Under the pieces are notes generated by a model. That model saw nothing but the letters and a program-made list of their open reading frames with translations. It ran no database searches and had not been told where the DNA came from. A stretch of 64,000 bases of DNA from Cryoendolithus antarcticus (Eukaryota > Ascomycota > Dothideomycetes > Cladosporiales > Cladosporiaceae), in the NCBI GenBank assembly GCA_002077065.1, contig NAJO01000002.1:1116001-1180000 (forward strand), written 5' to 3'. Numbering within the stretch: the stretch's first letter is position 1; every line of letters begins with the position of its first letter. The translations under genes were made by a program, and so were the position numbers. Below are positions 33,551 to 42,998 of the stretch, one piece after another.

Positions 33551-35329
33551 TCACTCCTTCTTGCCCCCACCTCCAAACCACGAAAAGGCCCCTTTCTTCA
33601 TCTCCTTCATCTGCTCCTCGCCCATCCTCTTCAACTCTGCCTCCTCCTCCTCCAACCACTTCTTTCCGTTCTCCCGGATCTGCTTCTCCAACGCCTCATA
33701 CTGCTTTTGCCCTTGCTCCCGAATCTGATCTGACAACATTTTCCCTTGCGCCAGTCCCTCAGCCACCGACTGCCCATCACCTAACACCATTCCACCAGCG
33801 CGGTCGGCTTTGATACCCAGCCCACTGCCGAAGAGCGAGCCAAGGGAGTGTTTCGGCGCGCGGGACCGAGAGACAGCGAGCTGGGATTCGAATTCTTGCC
33901 TGGCGAGGGCTTCGCGGCGGGCGAATTCGGTGGGTATGCTGGAGGAGTCGGCGAAGGAGGAAAGGACTTTGCGGACGTCGTCTGTGCCCATTGTGGCGAC
34001 GTATTCCAGGAAGGGGATCAGTGCTACCAAGTCCTTCACGTGCGGGTCCTTGGGGTCGCCGGTCCACTTCGGGAGTACAATAGCGTTCTCAGGCTGGTTC
34101 TTGACGTGCGGCGCGTGCGTGTCTATGATGATCGTTTTGCTGAGATCTCGGTTGAGATACTCAAGGTCTTTGAGGTATTCGCCCTTTTCGTATTTGGTTG
34201 CTTCGCGGCCGAGCGGCCACATGATGAAGTGGTAGGGGTCTAGCTTCTTGATCACTGGGTCTGCAATTGAGATCGGGACTGACGTGAAGAGGACTAGCTC
34301 GTAGTATTGCGAGAGGTAGCGAATGAAGTAGTCAATTCCTGGTCGCTTGGCAGTGCGGTAGCCGTTCTTGCGGTCCCAGGTTGTGTGGATCATGAGGTCT
34401 TCGAGAGAAAGTACAAGGGTGAAGGGCGGGCGTTGCGATTCGGGCACTGTGGGGAGGAGCTTGGGGAATGAGGGCTCGGTGTAGTAGCCGAGTTGTGAGC
34501 CCATGCGAGCGCGGACGCGGGCGTACATGCTGACGGGTGACCAGCCGAATGTACTTGAGGGGTCCAGGCCTGATGGTGCTGCCTCGTCTGCCTCATCGAT
34601 GGGGCGAGCGAAGTAGACTGCACTGCCGACGCCACCAGCGAGGACCGCGAGCATAAGGTAGCGGCCAAGTCGTCGTCTCCGTCGGTCTAGCGAGGTCTCG
34701 AAATCCTTCTGTGTGTACTCTCGCTCCTCAGGGATCCGGCCACCTGCGCCGCCGGATGCTGTTGCAGTATTTTCAGTCAGATCAGGTGACTCCTGCCTGC
34801 CCTCCTCAAGATCTGCAGCTTTCTCCTCCTTCTTGCCGCCGAACTCAAAGTCGAAGGTACTGGGTATGCCATGTCGGAGGTCTGGGAGTGGGCCGTGGGG
34901 TGCCTCAGGCTCAGGGACGGCATCTGGTGGTGTTGCCGCTTCTGGCGAGGTCTCTGCATTGCTGGGGATCGGTGTGCCCTCTACTGGCGCCGCCGAATGC
35001 TGTGCCCCATACTCAGGCGCAGAGGACGATGCGACTGGGATCTCTGGCACTGCCTCCGGTGTTTGTGCTGCCGCTGGCTTTACAGGTGTCGCAGCTGGTG
35101 GCGGGACAGTATTCTCTGTAGTCGCCTGTGCCGCTTGTGCAGTAGCTCGTATGCTACCAGGTGGTGGTGCCGCTGCTTTAGGCTTCAGAGGCGGAGGTGG
35201 GGGGTTCCTGGGAGCAGATCGGGGTGGTGGAGGGGCTCGGGGCGGAGCTTTGGATGCATATGTGCGCACACATTTTTGCGATAAATTTATTGGTATGGGC
35301 GATCTCAGCACCCGTCTGGCAAGCATCAT
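33551..35329 (-). CDS. tim50: Mitochondrial import inner membrane translocase subunit Tim50 (592 aa)
   Basis: Tim50 is the TIM23-complex receptor that hands presequence proteins from TOM to TIM23. Single exon. Residues 1-25 are a basic presequence (MMLARRVLRSPIPINLSQKC). Residues 30-220 are a long Pro/Ala-rich linker, longer than in yeast. One membrane helix lies near 226-243 (RYLMLAVLAGGVGSAVYFA). The FCP1/NIF phosphatase-like intermembrane-space domain follows: FTLVLSLEDLMIHTTWDRKN, RPGIDYFIRYLSQYYELVLF, SKTIIIDTHAPHVKNQPENA. The catalytic DxDxT of true FCP1 phosphatases is replaced by SLEDL, as is usual in Tim50. The C-terminal tail is a charged coiled coil ending GAFSWFGGGGKKE. The Met-Met start is consistent with a mitochondrial presequence. 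Confidence 0.93.
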   Translation of the reverse strand: MMLARRVLRSPIPINLSQKCVRTYASKAPPRAPPPPRSAPRNPPPPPLKPKAAAPPPGSIRATAQAAQATTENTVPPPAATPVKPAAAQTPEAVPEIPVASSSAPEYGAQHSAAPVEGTPIPSNAETSPEAATPPDAVPEPEAPHGPLPDLRHGIPSTFDFEFGGKKEEKAADLEEGRQESPDLTENTATASGGAGGRIPEEREYTQKDFETSLDRRRRRLGRYLMLAVLAGGVGSAVYFARPIDEADEAAPSGLDPSSTFGWSPVSMYARVRARMGSQLGYYTEPSFPKLLPTVPESQRPPFTLVLSLEDLMIHTTWDRKNGYRTAKRPGIDYFIRYLSQYYELVLFTSVPISIADPVIKKLDPYHFIMWPLGREATKYEKGEYLKDLEYLNRDLSKTIIIDTHAPHVKNQPENAIVLPKWTGDPKDPHVKDLVALIPFLEYVATMGTDDVRKVLSSFADSSSIPTEFARREALARQEFESQLAVSRSRAPKHSLGSLFGSGLGIKADRAGGMVLGDGQSVAEGLAQGKMLSDQIREQGQKQYEALEKQIRENGKKWLEEEEAELKRMGEEQMKEMKKGAFSWFGGGGKKE

Positions 35330-36449
35330 GGCGCTATGTCGATGCCGACTATATGCCCATCGTTCGTCTTACAATAAATCGCTAGCACCTCCGTCAATCG
35401 CGGAGCACCTCCGACATGTTCACGACGCCAAGACTTGTAGGGCTGAACACCTGAACACGCGAGATGGCGACCTCACTTCGTTTTCCTCCTTGCCTCTCAA
35501 ACGTACACCTCCTCGGCTCTTGCTCAGGTGCGCCCAGTTGATTCGTCGCATCCCTTCGATCATCTGCATATGCACGACCATGTTCTGAACAAACACCTGG
35601 AGTTGAAGCATGACTCAAGACAGAGTTTCAGCCTGGATCGCATACCGCCCTGAAACTCCATCACGCCGCCAGCTTCTGCAGCTTCGTATCAGAACGCTCG
35701 CGTACATGCTTCTCACTCTCACTCCGAGCCGCGTACCTCGGAGGCTTCTCGTCCTTGAAGGAGACCCGTCAACATCACTTCATGTAATTGCATGTGGCTA
35801 CCATGTTACCGCGGCGAATGTACCATGCTAGTCAGCTTCGTTCGAGACCTGCTCTCGGCACTCTCAGCACGCTTCGCCACGTGCTTACGGACTGCGCTGC
35901 GAGCTCCATCGATGATCGTGGCCGTGGTCAAGAAAAGCCATGTCCACGAAGGCTCTACTCGGATCCTCCATGTGCCCAGCTGTCTCGAAGCCACCAAGTC
36001 GAACACACGACGACATCATGCAGCGCCTCCGGATCGTTTCCAAGGTCTTGAAACAGAGCAGACCGGGTCGATTGCATTGATTGCCCTTGACTTCCTGTGA
36101 CTTACCGGACTTGGCTCGCAGATCTCATCATGACCTGCATTATTGCCTCCCATGTTGCCATCGTGGCTGCGACGTACCTGACTCGACATGGAAACGTGAT
36201 GACCTCGGAGCAAATGCCAGCAACATTGGGTCAGGCCAATGGCACCAACGTTGACATTCACCAGCCGAGGAGCTCGCTCGACCAGCAAGTATATGAGTTG
36301 CCCTAGTGAGTCCAGTCGTGGCCGTCAAATTCCAATTCATTCCTTCCATCTGCATTCCTCAACGGAGCGCCTCTATCTGAGCATTCTGTCTGCTTGTACC
36401 AGCTCATATATCCCTCGTCCACTCACCTTCAAGCGTCAACTCCACAGCA
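35330..36449. other. Intergenic, about 1.1 kb
   Basis: Between the Tim50 promoter and the cutinase. Two good minus-strand donor motifs (GTACGT near 36173, GTAAGT near 36105) flank a short open stretch, but no complete gene can be drawn. Otherwise nothing. Confidence 0.4.
36405..36412 (+). promoter_or_regulatory. TATA-like element of the cutinase gene
   Basis: The sequence catatatc lies about 40 bp upstream of the cutinase ATG. A plausible core-promoter element by position only. Confidence 0.35.
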
Positions 36450-37743
36450 ATGCATCCCATACACTCCCTCGCCCTCCTCGCAGCCAGCGCCATCGCAGCG
36501 CCCACTCATCTCGTCGAGCGCCAATTTGGCGGTCTTGGTGGGCTAGGCGGAGGCAGCACAGAGAATGACATCCAGAATGGCGTCTGTAAACGCATTACCT
36601 TCATCATGGCGAGGGGTAGCACAGAGCCAGGCAACATGGCGAGTACTCTCACCCACGCTGTCGCATCGCCGGTCTACGAGCACTAACATTTTTGCAGGGC
36701 TCCACAGTCGGGCCCTCAACCTGCTCCGGCCTCAAGCAAGCCTACCCCAACGACGTCGCCTGTCAAGGCGTCGGTGGCGCGTATTCTGCCAGCATAGGCA
36801 ACAACGCTTTGCCAGGTGGTACAGACTCCGGCTCCATAGGCGCCAGCGTCGACACCTTCAACCTCGCCGCGAAGACCTGCCCAGACACAATCATGGTCGG
36901 CGGCGGCTACAGGTCCGTGTTCCTCGACTCCTGCCATCTCGCACGACACTGACATGCCTCCACAGTCAAGGCGCAGCCGTCATGACCCGCTCCGTCGGCA
37001 CCCTCCCCGACAACGTCAAATCCCGTATCGCAGGCGTAGTCCTTTACGGCGACACGCAAAACCAGCAAACCGGCGGCTCGATCCCCGATTACCCCAAAGC
37101 GCAGACCCTCGTGATCTGCGCGGCCAGCGACGGCGTCTGCGGCGGCGCCCTGCTAGTCACTGCCGGGCATCTCAGCTACGCTGGGAATGTGCCGGATGCC
37201 GTGAAGTTCTTGGGCCAGCAGGTCAGTCGGGCTGGCACCGGCGGCTCTACCGGTGGGAATACCAGCAGCACTAGCGGTAGCACGGGCAGCACGGGCACTG
37301 GCTCTAGCTCCACCTCTGGATCCAGCTCGAGCTCAAGCGGCTCCTCGTCTGGCCTCGGCGGACTATCTGGCGGCCTCGGCGGCTTGTCAGGGAGCAGCGG
37401 TAGCTCTGGCCTGGGTGGTCTAGGTGGTCTCGGCTCGCTCAGCGGAAGCAGTGGTAGCTCTGGCCTTTCTGGTCTCGGCGGTCTCGGGTCCCTCGGTGGA
37501 AGCAGTGGTAGCTCTGGTCTCTCTGGCCTAGGTGGGCTGGGGTCGCTCGGTGGAAGTAGTGGCAGCTCTGGACTCAGCGGTCTCGGCTCGCTCGGTGGCA
37601 GTTCTGGCAGCTCTGGCTTGTCTGGGCTGAGCGGTCTTGGCTCGCTTGGAGGCGGGAGCAGTGGATTGACTGGCCTCAGCGGGCTGGGGTCGTCGGGCAG
37701 TGGCGGGTTGTCTGGTCTTTCTGGGTTCGTGAGGAAGGAGTAA
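36450..37743 (+). CDS. Secreted cutinase with C-terminal Gly/Ser/Leu repeat domain (393 aa)
   Basis: Serine esterase of the alpha/beta-hydrolase cutinase family, which hydrolyses plant cutin polyester. Exons: 36450-36638, 36698-36912, 36966-37743. Intron 1 (59 bp) starts GCGAGT and is read as GC-AG, with branch CACTAAC, because GNM joined to GSTVGPSTC is the family sequence. Intron 2 (53 bp, GTCCGT) splits the codon of the catalytic serine in GGGYS-QGAAVM. The signal peptide is MHPIHSLALLAASAIAAPTH, with a possible Kex2-type site at VERQ. Other catalytic residues are Asp in CAASDGVCGG and His in VTAGHLSYAG. Conserved cysteines are present (GVCKRI, STCSGL). The last 150 residues are a low-complexity tail built of GLGSLGGSSGSSGLS-type repeats, which most cutinases lack. 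Extracellular. Likely induced on plant surfaces, by analogy. Confidence 0.92.
37270..37735 (+). repeat. In-frame minisatellite encoding the cutinase tail
   Basis: Tandem, imperfect 45-54 bp units encode GLGGLGSLGGSSGSSGLS (15-18 aa), with at least five copies between about 37390 and 37660, preceded by a Ser/Gly/Thr-rich stretch. The unit boundary is seen in the repeating ggtggaagcagtggtagctc motif and its variants. Copy number may vary between strains. Confidence 0.8.
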
Positions 37744-38048
37744 CACCGTCTGCCAATTCTATCATGTCGGTCAAAGGCCGGTAACGACCCTTTTTCGAAG
37801 AGTCGGGAGAGGAAATTGATGCGAAAAGGGTTTGATGACAATTGCGTTCTTCGTCACTCGCTTGCATGTTGTACGACTTTTAGGCGCTGGGCGCATACAT
37901 AGCAGATTGCTGGTCACTCCCGCCATTACAAGGACGCAATATCTACCGTAGCGTAGTGCAGAGTTTGGAAATCATGTATTCGTATATTGAGCATAGAGAG
38001 GTCACGCTATGTGCACTTCGACTCAAACATCCAGCGTGTTTTATTCGC
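37744..38048. other. Short convergent intergenic region
   Basis: 305 bp between the cutinase stop and the ABC transporter stop. No terminator or gene identified; it must hold both polyadenylation regions. Confidence 0.5.
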
Positions 38049-41000
38049 TCAATCCTCCTCATCATTTCCTTCCTCAACTTCCTCCTCGATCACTCCCCTT
38101 CCACCCCTCCCCATCATGTCTCCCGCCGGCCCCTGCTCAACCACCCTCCCCTTCCCAAGCACAACACACCAATCCGCGTTCTGCACAGCCTCCAAGCGAT
38201 GCGCAATAGTAATCACAGTACTCTCCCTCATCTCCTCATGCAGCACCTGCTGAATCTGCTGCGCAGTATCAAAATCAATACTAGCTGTAGCCTCGTCCAA
38301 TATAATGACCGCGCTCCGTCTCAGCACTGCCCGCGCGAGACCGACGAGCTGACGCTGGCCTTGGGAGAGATTGGAGCCGCCGCCGTCGATAGGCGTGTTG
38401 AGTGACCAGCCTTGCCGGGCGCAGACGCGGGAGAGCACCGCGAGGCAGGAGTCGTCGGTGTGGGCTTCTAGGGGGTCAAGGTTCTGGCGCATTGTGCCGG
38501 GGAAGAGGACAGGGTCTTGGGCGAGGAAGGTGATGCGTGTGCGGAGGAGTTGCTTGTCGACTGTGGCCAAGTCGATGTTGTCGATACTGATGCTGCCTTC
38601 TGAAGGGAGGATAGTAGCGAGCAAGGCAAGTGCTAGTGTGCTTTTGCCGGAGCCGGTGCGGCCGATGATTGCACACTTCGAGCCGCCGGGGATGGTGAAG
38701 GATATGTTTGATAGGGCTGGGTCGAGGTGTGGAGCATAGCGGATTGTGACCTTTTCGAAGACTATATCGCCGGTGAAGGAAGGCCACCAGGCTGGTGGAC
38801 TGATCGTGCCTGCTGGTTCTTGGGCGAGGTGGAGAAGCTCTACAACGCGCTCGACGGAGACGAACTCCATTTGCAGCTGACCGTACTGGCGACAAAGACT
38901 GTGGGTGCTGACGACGAACTTCTGGGCTGAATTGAGGACGAAAGCGGTCAACCCAGGCGAGACGCCTGTCAGCAACGCGAGAAGTGTCAGAGTGTACTTT
39001 GAGAGCGCAGAGAGTGCATCGTATCGGTACATCAGCCATGACTGCAGCGACCAGTAGAAGTGATCCATCTTTTGGAAGGTGTCAACCACACGGATGACAC
39101 GATCTTGGAAGCGCTCCTGGGCGTCGAAGGCTCGCACCGTGATCAGGCCATTCAGTAGCTCTCCGAAATTCGACATGAGAGGTGTGAGTGACACCATCTC
39201 CAAGCGACGCAATGACTGCGACGTAGGCAGGAATCGGCGGAAGATAAGAACGAACACTATCGTCACCGCAACCGAGAAAACGAGGAAACTTGGCGTGGTT
39301 GCAGCAATGACCACCACTGCAGTCACCCACGAGATAGCTTGCCAGCTCACGTTCTGGAACTGCTGGCTTATGTTGCCATCTATGACACCAATGTCGCTGG
39401 TCATACGATTCATCAAGCGACCAATCGGCGTGACGTCGTAGAAACGGAAGGTGGCATGGCTGACGCTGACCATGATGTCTTTGAACATGCGCTTGCCTGC
39501 CGTATAGACGATGAGCACCATTATGCAATTCGAAAACGACCACAGTAATGTTCGCGAGAGACCTATCAGCCCAAATGTGAGGATCCACGGTCGGACGTTT
39601 ACTTCGGGGTCTGGAAAGTTGTCGAACAGTTCAGACGTCCTCGCAGACGTATCCGCTTGCATGAAGAGAGCCTCTAGCATGGATGACTTGGTGTTGTAGC
39701 GTTCGCCCCAAGACTTTAGAAGCCATGCGCTCCAGACAGAGAGTGATCTGTACACGACCAGCACGATAACTAGTAGTACCCACAGTCGCAGATTACCAGC
39801 TTTGATATATGACCAGTACACTGAGGCTCGGACGCCACCCTTGGCACGGTACTCTTCTTCGATGAAATTGTCAGGTACTACGGCCGCTTTGCGTGTTGTG
39901 GTGTCCTCCTTCTTGACCTCGTCGTTCGAGATGGCGGAAATCTCGCGCTGCAGTACCTCAACTGGAGGTTCTTCAGTATCGAGCACAACCGCTTTGCCAG
40001 CTGTGATCTCTATGAGCTGGACGGCGTGATCTGCGACCAGGTCGAGTCGATGAGTGACAAGCACGACGGTCCGGCCGTCCAGAAGAGGTCCGGTGAACAG
40101 GTCACGAACTATAGCCTCCGCAGTCTGCTGATCGAGGGCAGACAATGGATCGTCCAGCAAGAGTATGCCTGCACTACTGTAGACTGCTCTGGCGAGGGCG
40201 ACACGAGCACGCTGGCCACCGGAGAGGCCGATGCCGTTTTCGCCAATGAACGACTGGTCGCCAGCTTTGAACTCCTTGAGATCCGGAATCAATGCGCAAG
40301 CTTCTATTACGGCATCGTACCGGGTCTTAGCGTATGGCGCGGAGAATAGTATGTTGTCTCTGATACTCATACTTTGAAGCCATGGCGTCTGTGAGCAGTA
40401 GCCAAAGGGTACTCGTGGTCGTAAAGATCGCCCTTCCAATGTGTCGAGTTCACCAAGCAGCGCTTGCAGAAGAGCTGACTTGCCAGATGCCACTTCGCCA
40501 CAAACCACTGTAAGGCCCTGGGCGAATGTCAAAGACAAGTCTTGTAGCACCGGTGTCTTCCGCCCGGGCCACGCGAAAGAAGCATGCTCCACTGCGAGGT
40601 CGTCGCCAGCCATAGCATCTGTGGGATTGTCATCACGATCTGGCTCAGCCATGAAGTCCTCGATACGACCAACGGCCACCCAGGCATTCAGCAAGACTGT
40701 GATGAGCCCTGGTAAGTCACGGAGACTCATGGTGAGCATGTTGAAGAGGTAGAGCGCAGGAAAAGCAATGTCGACAGTGAGGGGTTGCTTGCCAATCACA
40801 GTGTATGCGTAGAACCCAATCGGTGGAGCCAGGTCAAGTGCCAGTGAGTTGACGAAGCCGATCAACAGACCCCAAAGCGATGTGATTACCCGCCAGTTCA
40901 GCTCTCGTTGCCGAGCAGTCATGATCTTCTCCAGCCAGGCGTCTTGCCAGCCGTACCATCGCAAATGTCTAATGGCCTCAATAAATTGCGAAACAATGTG

Positions 41001-42563
41001 TAGCTTGCCATCAGTGGCCTTACGCCGACTTGTCTCGAACTTGACCAGTACGCGCACGAGCACAGCGTTGATGATCTGAGCCGTCAACATAACTGCCACG
41101 GCCAATAGAGACGACCAGCCAAGGAAGTTGACCACCAAAGTCAAGGAAAATATCACGCTTAGCGGTTTTGTGATCAGACTCTGAAACTCCCAAAAACGCT
41201 GTGCTACTTCGTAAACATCGTTTCGCATGAGGTTGAGGATCTTGCCCATCGAGGCTGCCTCTTTGACATCCGTCTTTGTCGGCGTTCGTTTGAATCGTCC
41301 CAAGCATGTAAACCACGACCACCGGGAAGGCTTCTGAATTTGGCCGTCGACACCTTCCACAGGTCCATGCGACACACTGCCATTGACTTCAGGCTTCGTG
41401 TCGGGATTTACAAAGCCAATCTTGCGTGCCAGCGTCTTCTCGTACAGCATTGTGATCATCTCACCGCGAGATCTTTCATAGCATCGTCTCCCAAACCATA
41501 GGCTGAAAACTCCAGACTGCGTCTTAAGCAGTTGGACTGCGAAGGTTATGGTAGCGTATGTCAGAGCGGCGCGATGGGAAGCAGTGTCGTGCTGCATTGC
41601 ACTGAGCAACTTCTGTAGTAAGACTGGTTCACCGAAGCCCGCAATGGTCTCGAAGATCCCAAGTAACGTGATGATCACAAGGTCAATCCCATTTGCCTGG
41701 AGAAGGCGCTGCATCACTGTCCCTTTCAGCCGACGGAACCGATCATGCAGCCTTCGATGCTGGAACTCGAACCCCAGTTGCCAGACATCTGCGTCTTCAA
41801 GCTGCCGTCTGCTGCCTGTATTGATCAGAGGTGTCATCCAGGACACACTCATGAACTGCCAAAGAGACATGTCATCCTCAGGGCTGCGCAACGAGGATGT
41901 CGCATCGGTGAAGGGCTTGCTGATGTTATGAGACGGCAATGATGGGTCGCGTAGCGGCATCAACAATAGTATAATGACAGCGATGGCACTGAGAGCCAGT
42001 AGAGTACTATCGAGACCTTGTCTCGTACGTGAGTCTGAGAAATCGCTGGCCAGTACGATACTTTGGCATATGATGTAGATGCACTGGAGGAACAGCAAAG
42101 AGAACGGTGTGGTCCGAGGTCGCCGTACTGCCAGCATCGCGAGTGTCACTGCCCATGGTACTAATTGGACCAGATGGCCAAAGTCTGGCCAGCCAAGTAT
42201 TGTCGCAGCAACTTGCAGCACGCCGCCGATCGATGCCACAACATCCAGTAATAAGGCGTAAAGACTAGGCCGACTGATCGCTTCCAACACCAGGTCGTCA
42301 AGATCTGGATGGGGACGTTCTGGCACGAATGGTAGCGTCCAAGCTGGCCGCCAGGTAATGCAAGATCCCAATGCCCAAACGATCGCCACCAGTGTCGCCA
42401 CGACACCAGGCACTGCTGCGACGACGGGTAGAAAACATGGTGTGAAAGCAGCCAATCGACCGTCCCACGGGTCATCCCAGCATATGTTCGGTATGATATC
42501 GGATGTCCTATTGAAGAGCAGTGTGGCGTCCGTATGGGGGCCAGCCAGCACGATCTGAGCCAT
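38049..42563 (-). CDS. ABC transporter, ABCC/MRP-type full transporter (1504 aa)
   Basis: Single exon. The likely start is MAQIVLAGPHTDATLL at 42563 (an ATG at 42575 adds four residues). The topology is the ABCC layout: an N-terminal TMD0-like set of helices, TMD1, NBD1, TMD2, NBD2. NBD1 has Walker A GEVASGKSALLQ, signature LSGGQRARVALARAV and Walker B GILLLDDPLSALD, where the catalytic Glu position is Asp, as is common in ABCC NBD1. NBD2 has Walker A IGRTGSGKSTLALALL, signature LSQGQRQLVGLARAV and Walker B VIILDEATASID. The degenerate first site with a canonical second site is the family pattern. Such transporters export organic anions, glutathione conjugates or toxic compounds at the plasma or vacuolar membrane; the substrate is unknown. 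It is divergent from the IQGAP gene, with about 435 bp between starts. Confidence 0.92.
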   Translation of the reverse strand: MAQIVLAGPHTDATLLFNRTSDIIPNICWDDPWDGRLAAFTPCFLPVVAAVPGVVATLVAIVWALGSCITWRPAWTLPFVPERPHPDLDDLVLEAISRPSLYALLLDVVASIGGVLQVAATILGWPDFGHLVQLVPWAVTLAMLAVRRPRTTPFSLLFLQCIYIICQSIVLASDFSDSRTRQGLDSTLLALSAIAVIILLLMPLRDPSLPSHNISKPFTDATSSLRSPEDDMSLWQFMSVSWMTPLINTGSRRQLEDADVWQLGFEFQHRRLHDRFRRLKGTVMQRLLQANGIDLVIITLLGIFETIAGFGEPVLLQKLLSAMQHDTASHRAALTYATITFAVQLLKTQSGVFSLWFGRRCYERSRGEMITMLYEKTLARKIGFVNPDTKPEVNGSVSHGPVEGVDGQIQKPSRWSWFTCLGRFKRTPTKTDVKEAASMGKILNLMRNDVYEVAQRFWEFQSLITKPLSVIFSLTLVVNFLGWSSLLAVAVMLTAQIINAVLVRVLVKFETSRRKATDGKLHIVSQFIEAIRHLRWYGWQDAWLEKIMTARQRELNWRVITSLWGLLIGFVNSLALDLAPPIGFYAYTVIGKQPLTVDIAFPALYLFNMLTMSLRDLPGLITVLLNAWVAVGRIEDFMAEPDRDDNPTDAMAGDDLAVEHASFAWPGRKTPVLQDLSLTFAQGLTVVCGEVASGKSALLQALLGELDTLEGRSLRPRVPFGYCSQTPWLQSMSIRDNILFSAPYAKTRYDAVIEACALIPDLKEFKAGDQSFIGENGIGLSGGQRARVALARAVYSSAGILLLDDPLSALDQQTAEAIVRDLFTGPLLDGRTVVLVTHRLDLVADHAVQLIEITAGKAVVLDTEEPPVEVLQREISAISNDEVKKEDTTTRKAAVVPDNFIEEEYRAKGGVRASVYWSYIKAGNLRLWVLLVIVLVVYRSLSVWSAWLLKSWGERYNTKSSMLEALFMQADTSARTSELFDNFPDPEVNVRPWILTFGLIGLSRTLLWSFSNCIMVLIVYTAGKRMFKDIMVSVSHATFRFYDVTPIGRLMNRMTSDIGVIDGNISQQFQNVSWQAISWVTAVVVIAATTPSFLVFSVAVTIVFVLIFRRFLPTSQSLRRLEMVSLTPLMSNFGELLNGLITVRAFDAQERFQDRVIRVVDTFQKMDHFYWSLQSWLMYRYDALSALSKYTLTLLALLTGVSPGLTAFVLNSAQKFVVSTHSLCRQYGQLQMEFVSVERVVELLHLAQEPAGTISPPAWWPSFTGDIVFEKVTIRYAPHLDPALSNISFTIPGGSKCAIIGRTGSGKSTLALALLATILPSEGSISIDNIDLATVDKQLLRTRITFLAQDPVLFPGTMRQNLDPLEAHTDDSCLAVLSRVCARQGWSLNTPIDGGGSNLSQGQRQLVGLARAVLRRSAVIILDEATASIDFDTAQQIQQVLHEEMRESTVITIAHRLEAVQNADWCVVLGKGRVVEQGPAGDMMGRGGRGVIEEEVEEGNDEED

Positions 42564-42998
42564 TGCAAATGGCACTCAGCACCGTAGTAATCTGTCGATA
42601 GGGTCTGCACTCCATATCAGCATTGCCACTCGCATTGACATGCCAAAGTGTGACTCCTCAGGCTGCTGCCTTGCCTTGTTTGCGCAGGATTGAGGCAAGG
42701 GAACTCAGAAAGTCGATTGTCCGTTCAAAGCTCGGCGATCGGTCGCGACTTCTGTCATAGAAGCCGCTCCTGCCGTTGTTTACCTCTAACCAATTTAGGT
42801 TGGACTTCAAACTTCGAGGTCACCTCTGCCCGCGCTGGCATCTGCAACACCGCCGCATTCCTCGCTTGCGACCTCGTCGTCGATACCGCATCGGGGGCTT
42901 GTCGACCTCACTCGGACCTGACACGACAGCGATGAGGTGACAATTACGCGCTCGAAGCCGCCCACCTCCCCGTCTCGACCACGTCTTCCCCCGTGGTC
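42564..42998. other. Shared divergent promoter region (ABC transporter / IQGAP)
   Basis: 435 bp between two divergent start codons, so it must contain both promoters. No specific element recognised. Confidence 0.5.

Noticed and set aside
34713..35588. 291-codon plus-strand ORF rich in Gly/Ala
   Set aside because: It is antisense to the Pro/Ala-rich linker of Tim50; the composition explains the open frame and the Tim50 domains fix the coding strand.
37176..37841. 221-codon minus-strand Pro-rich ORF
   Set aside because: Reverse frame of the cutinase Gly/Ser minisatellite; repeats keep all frames open.
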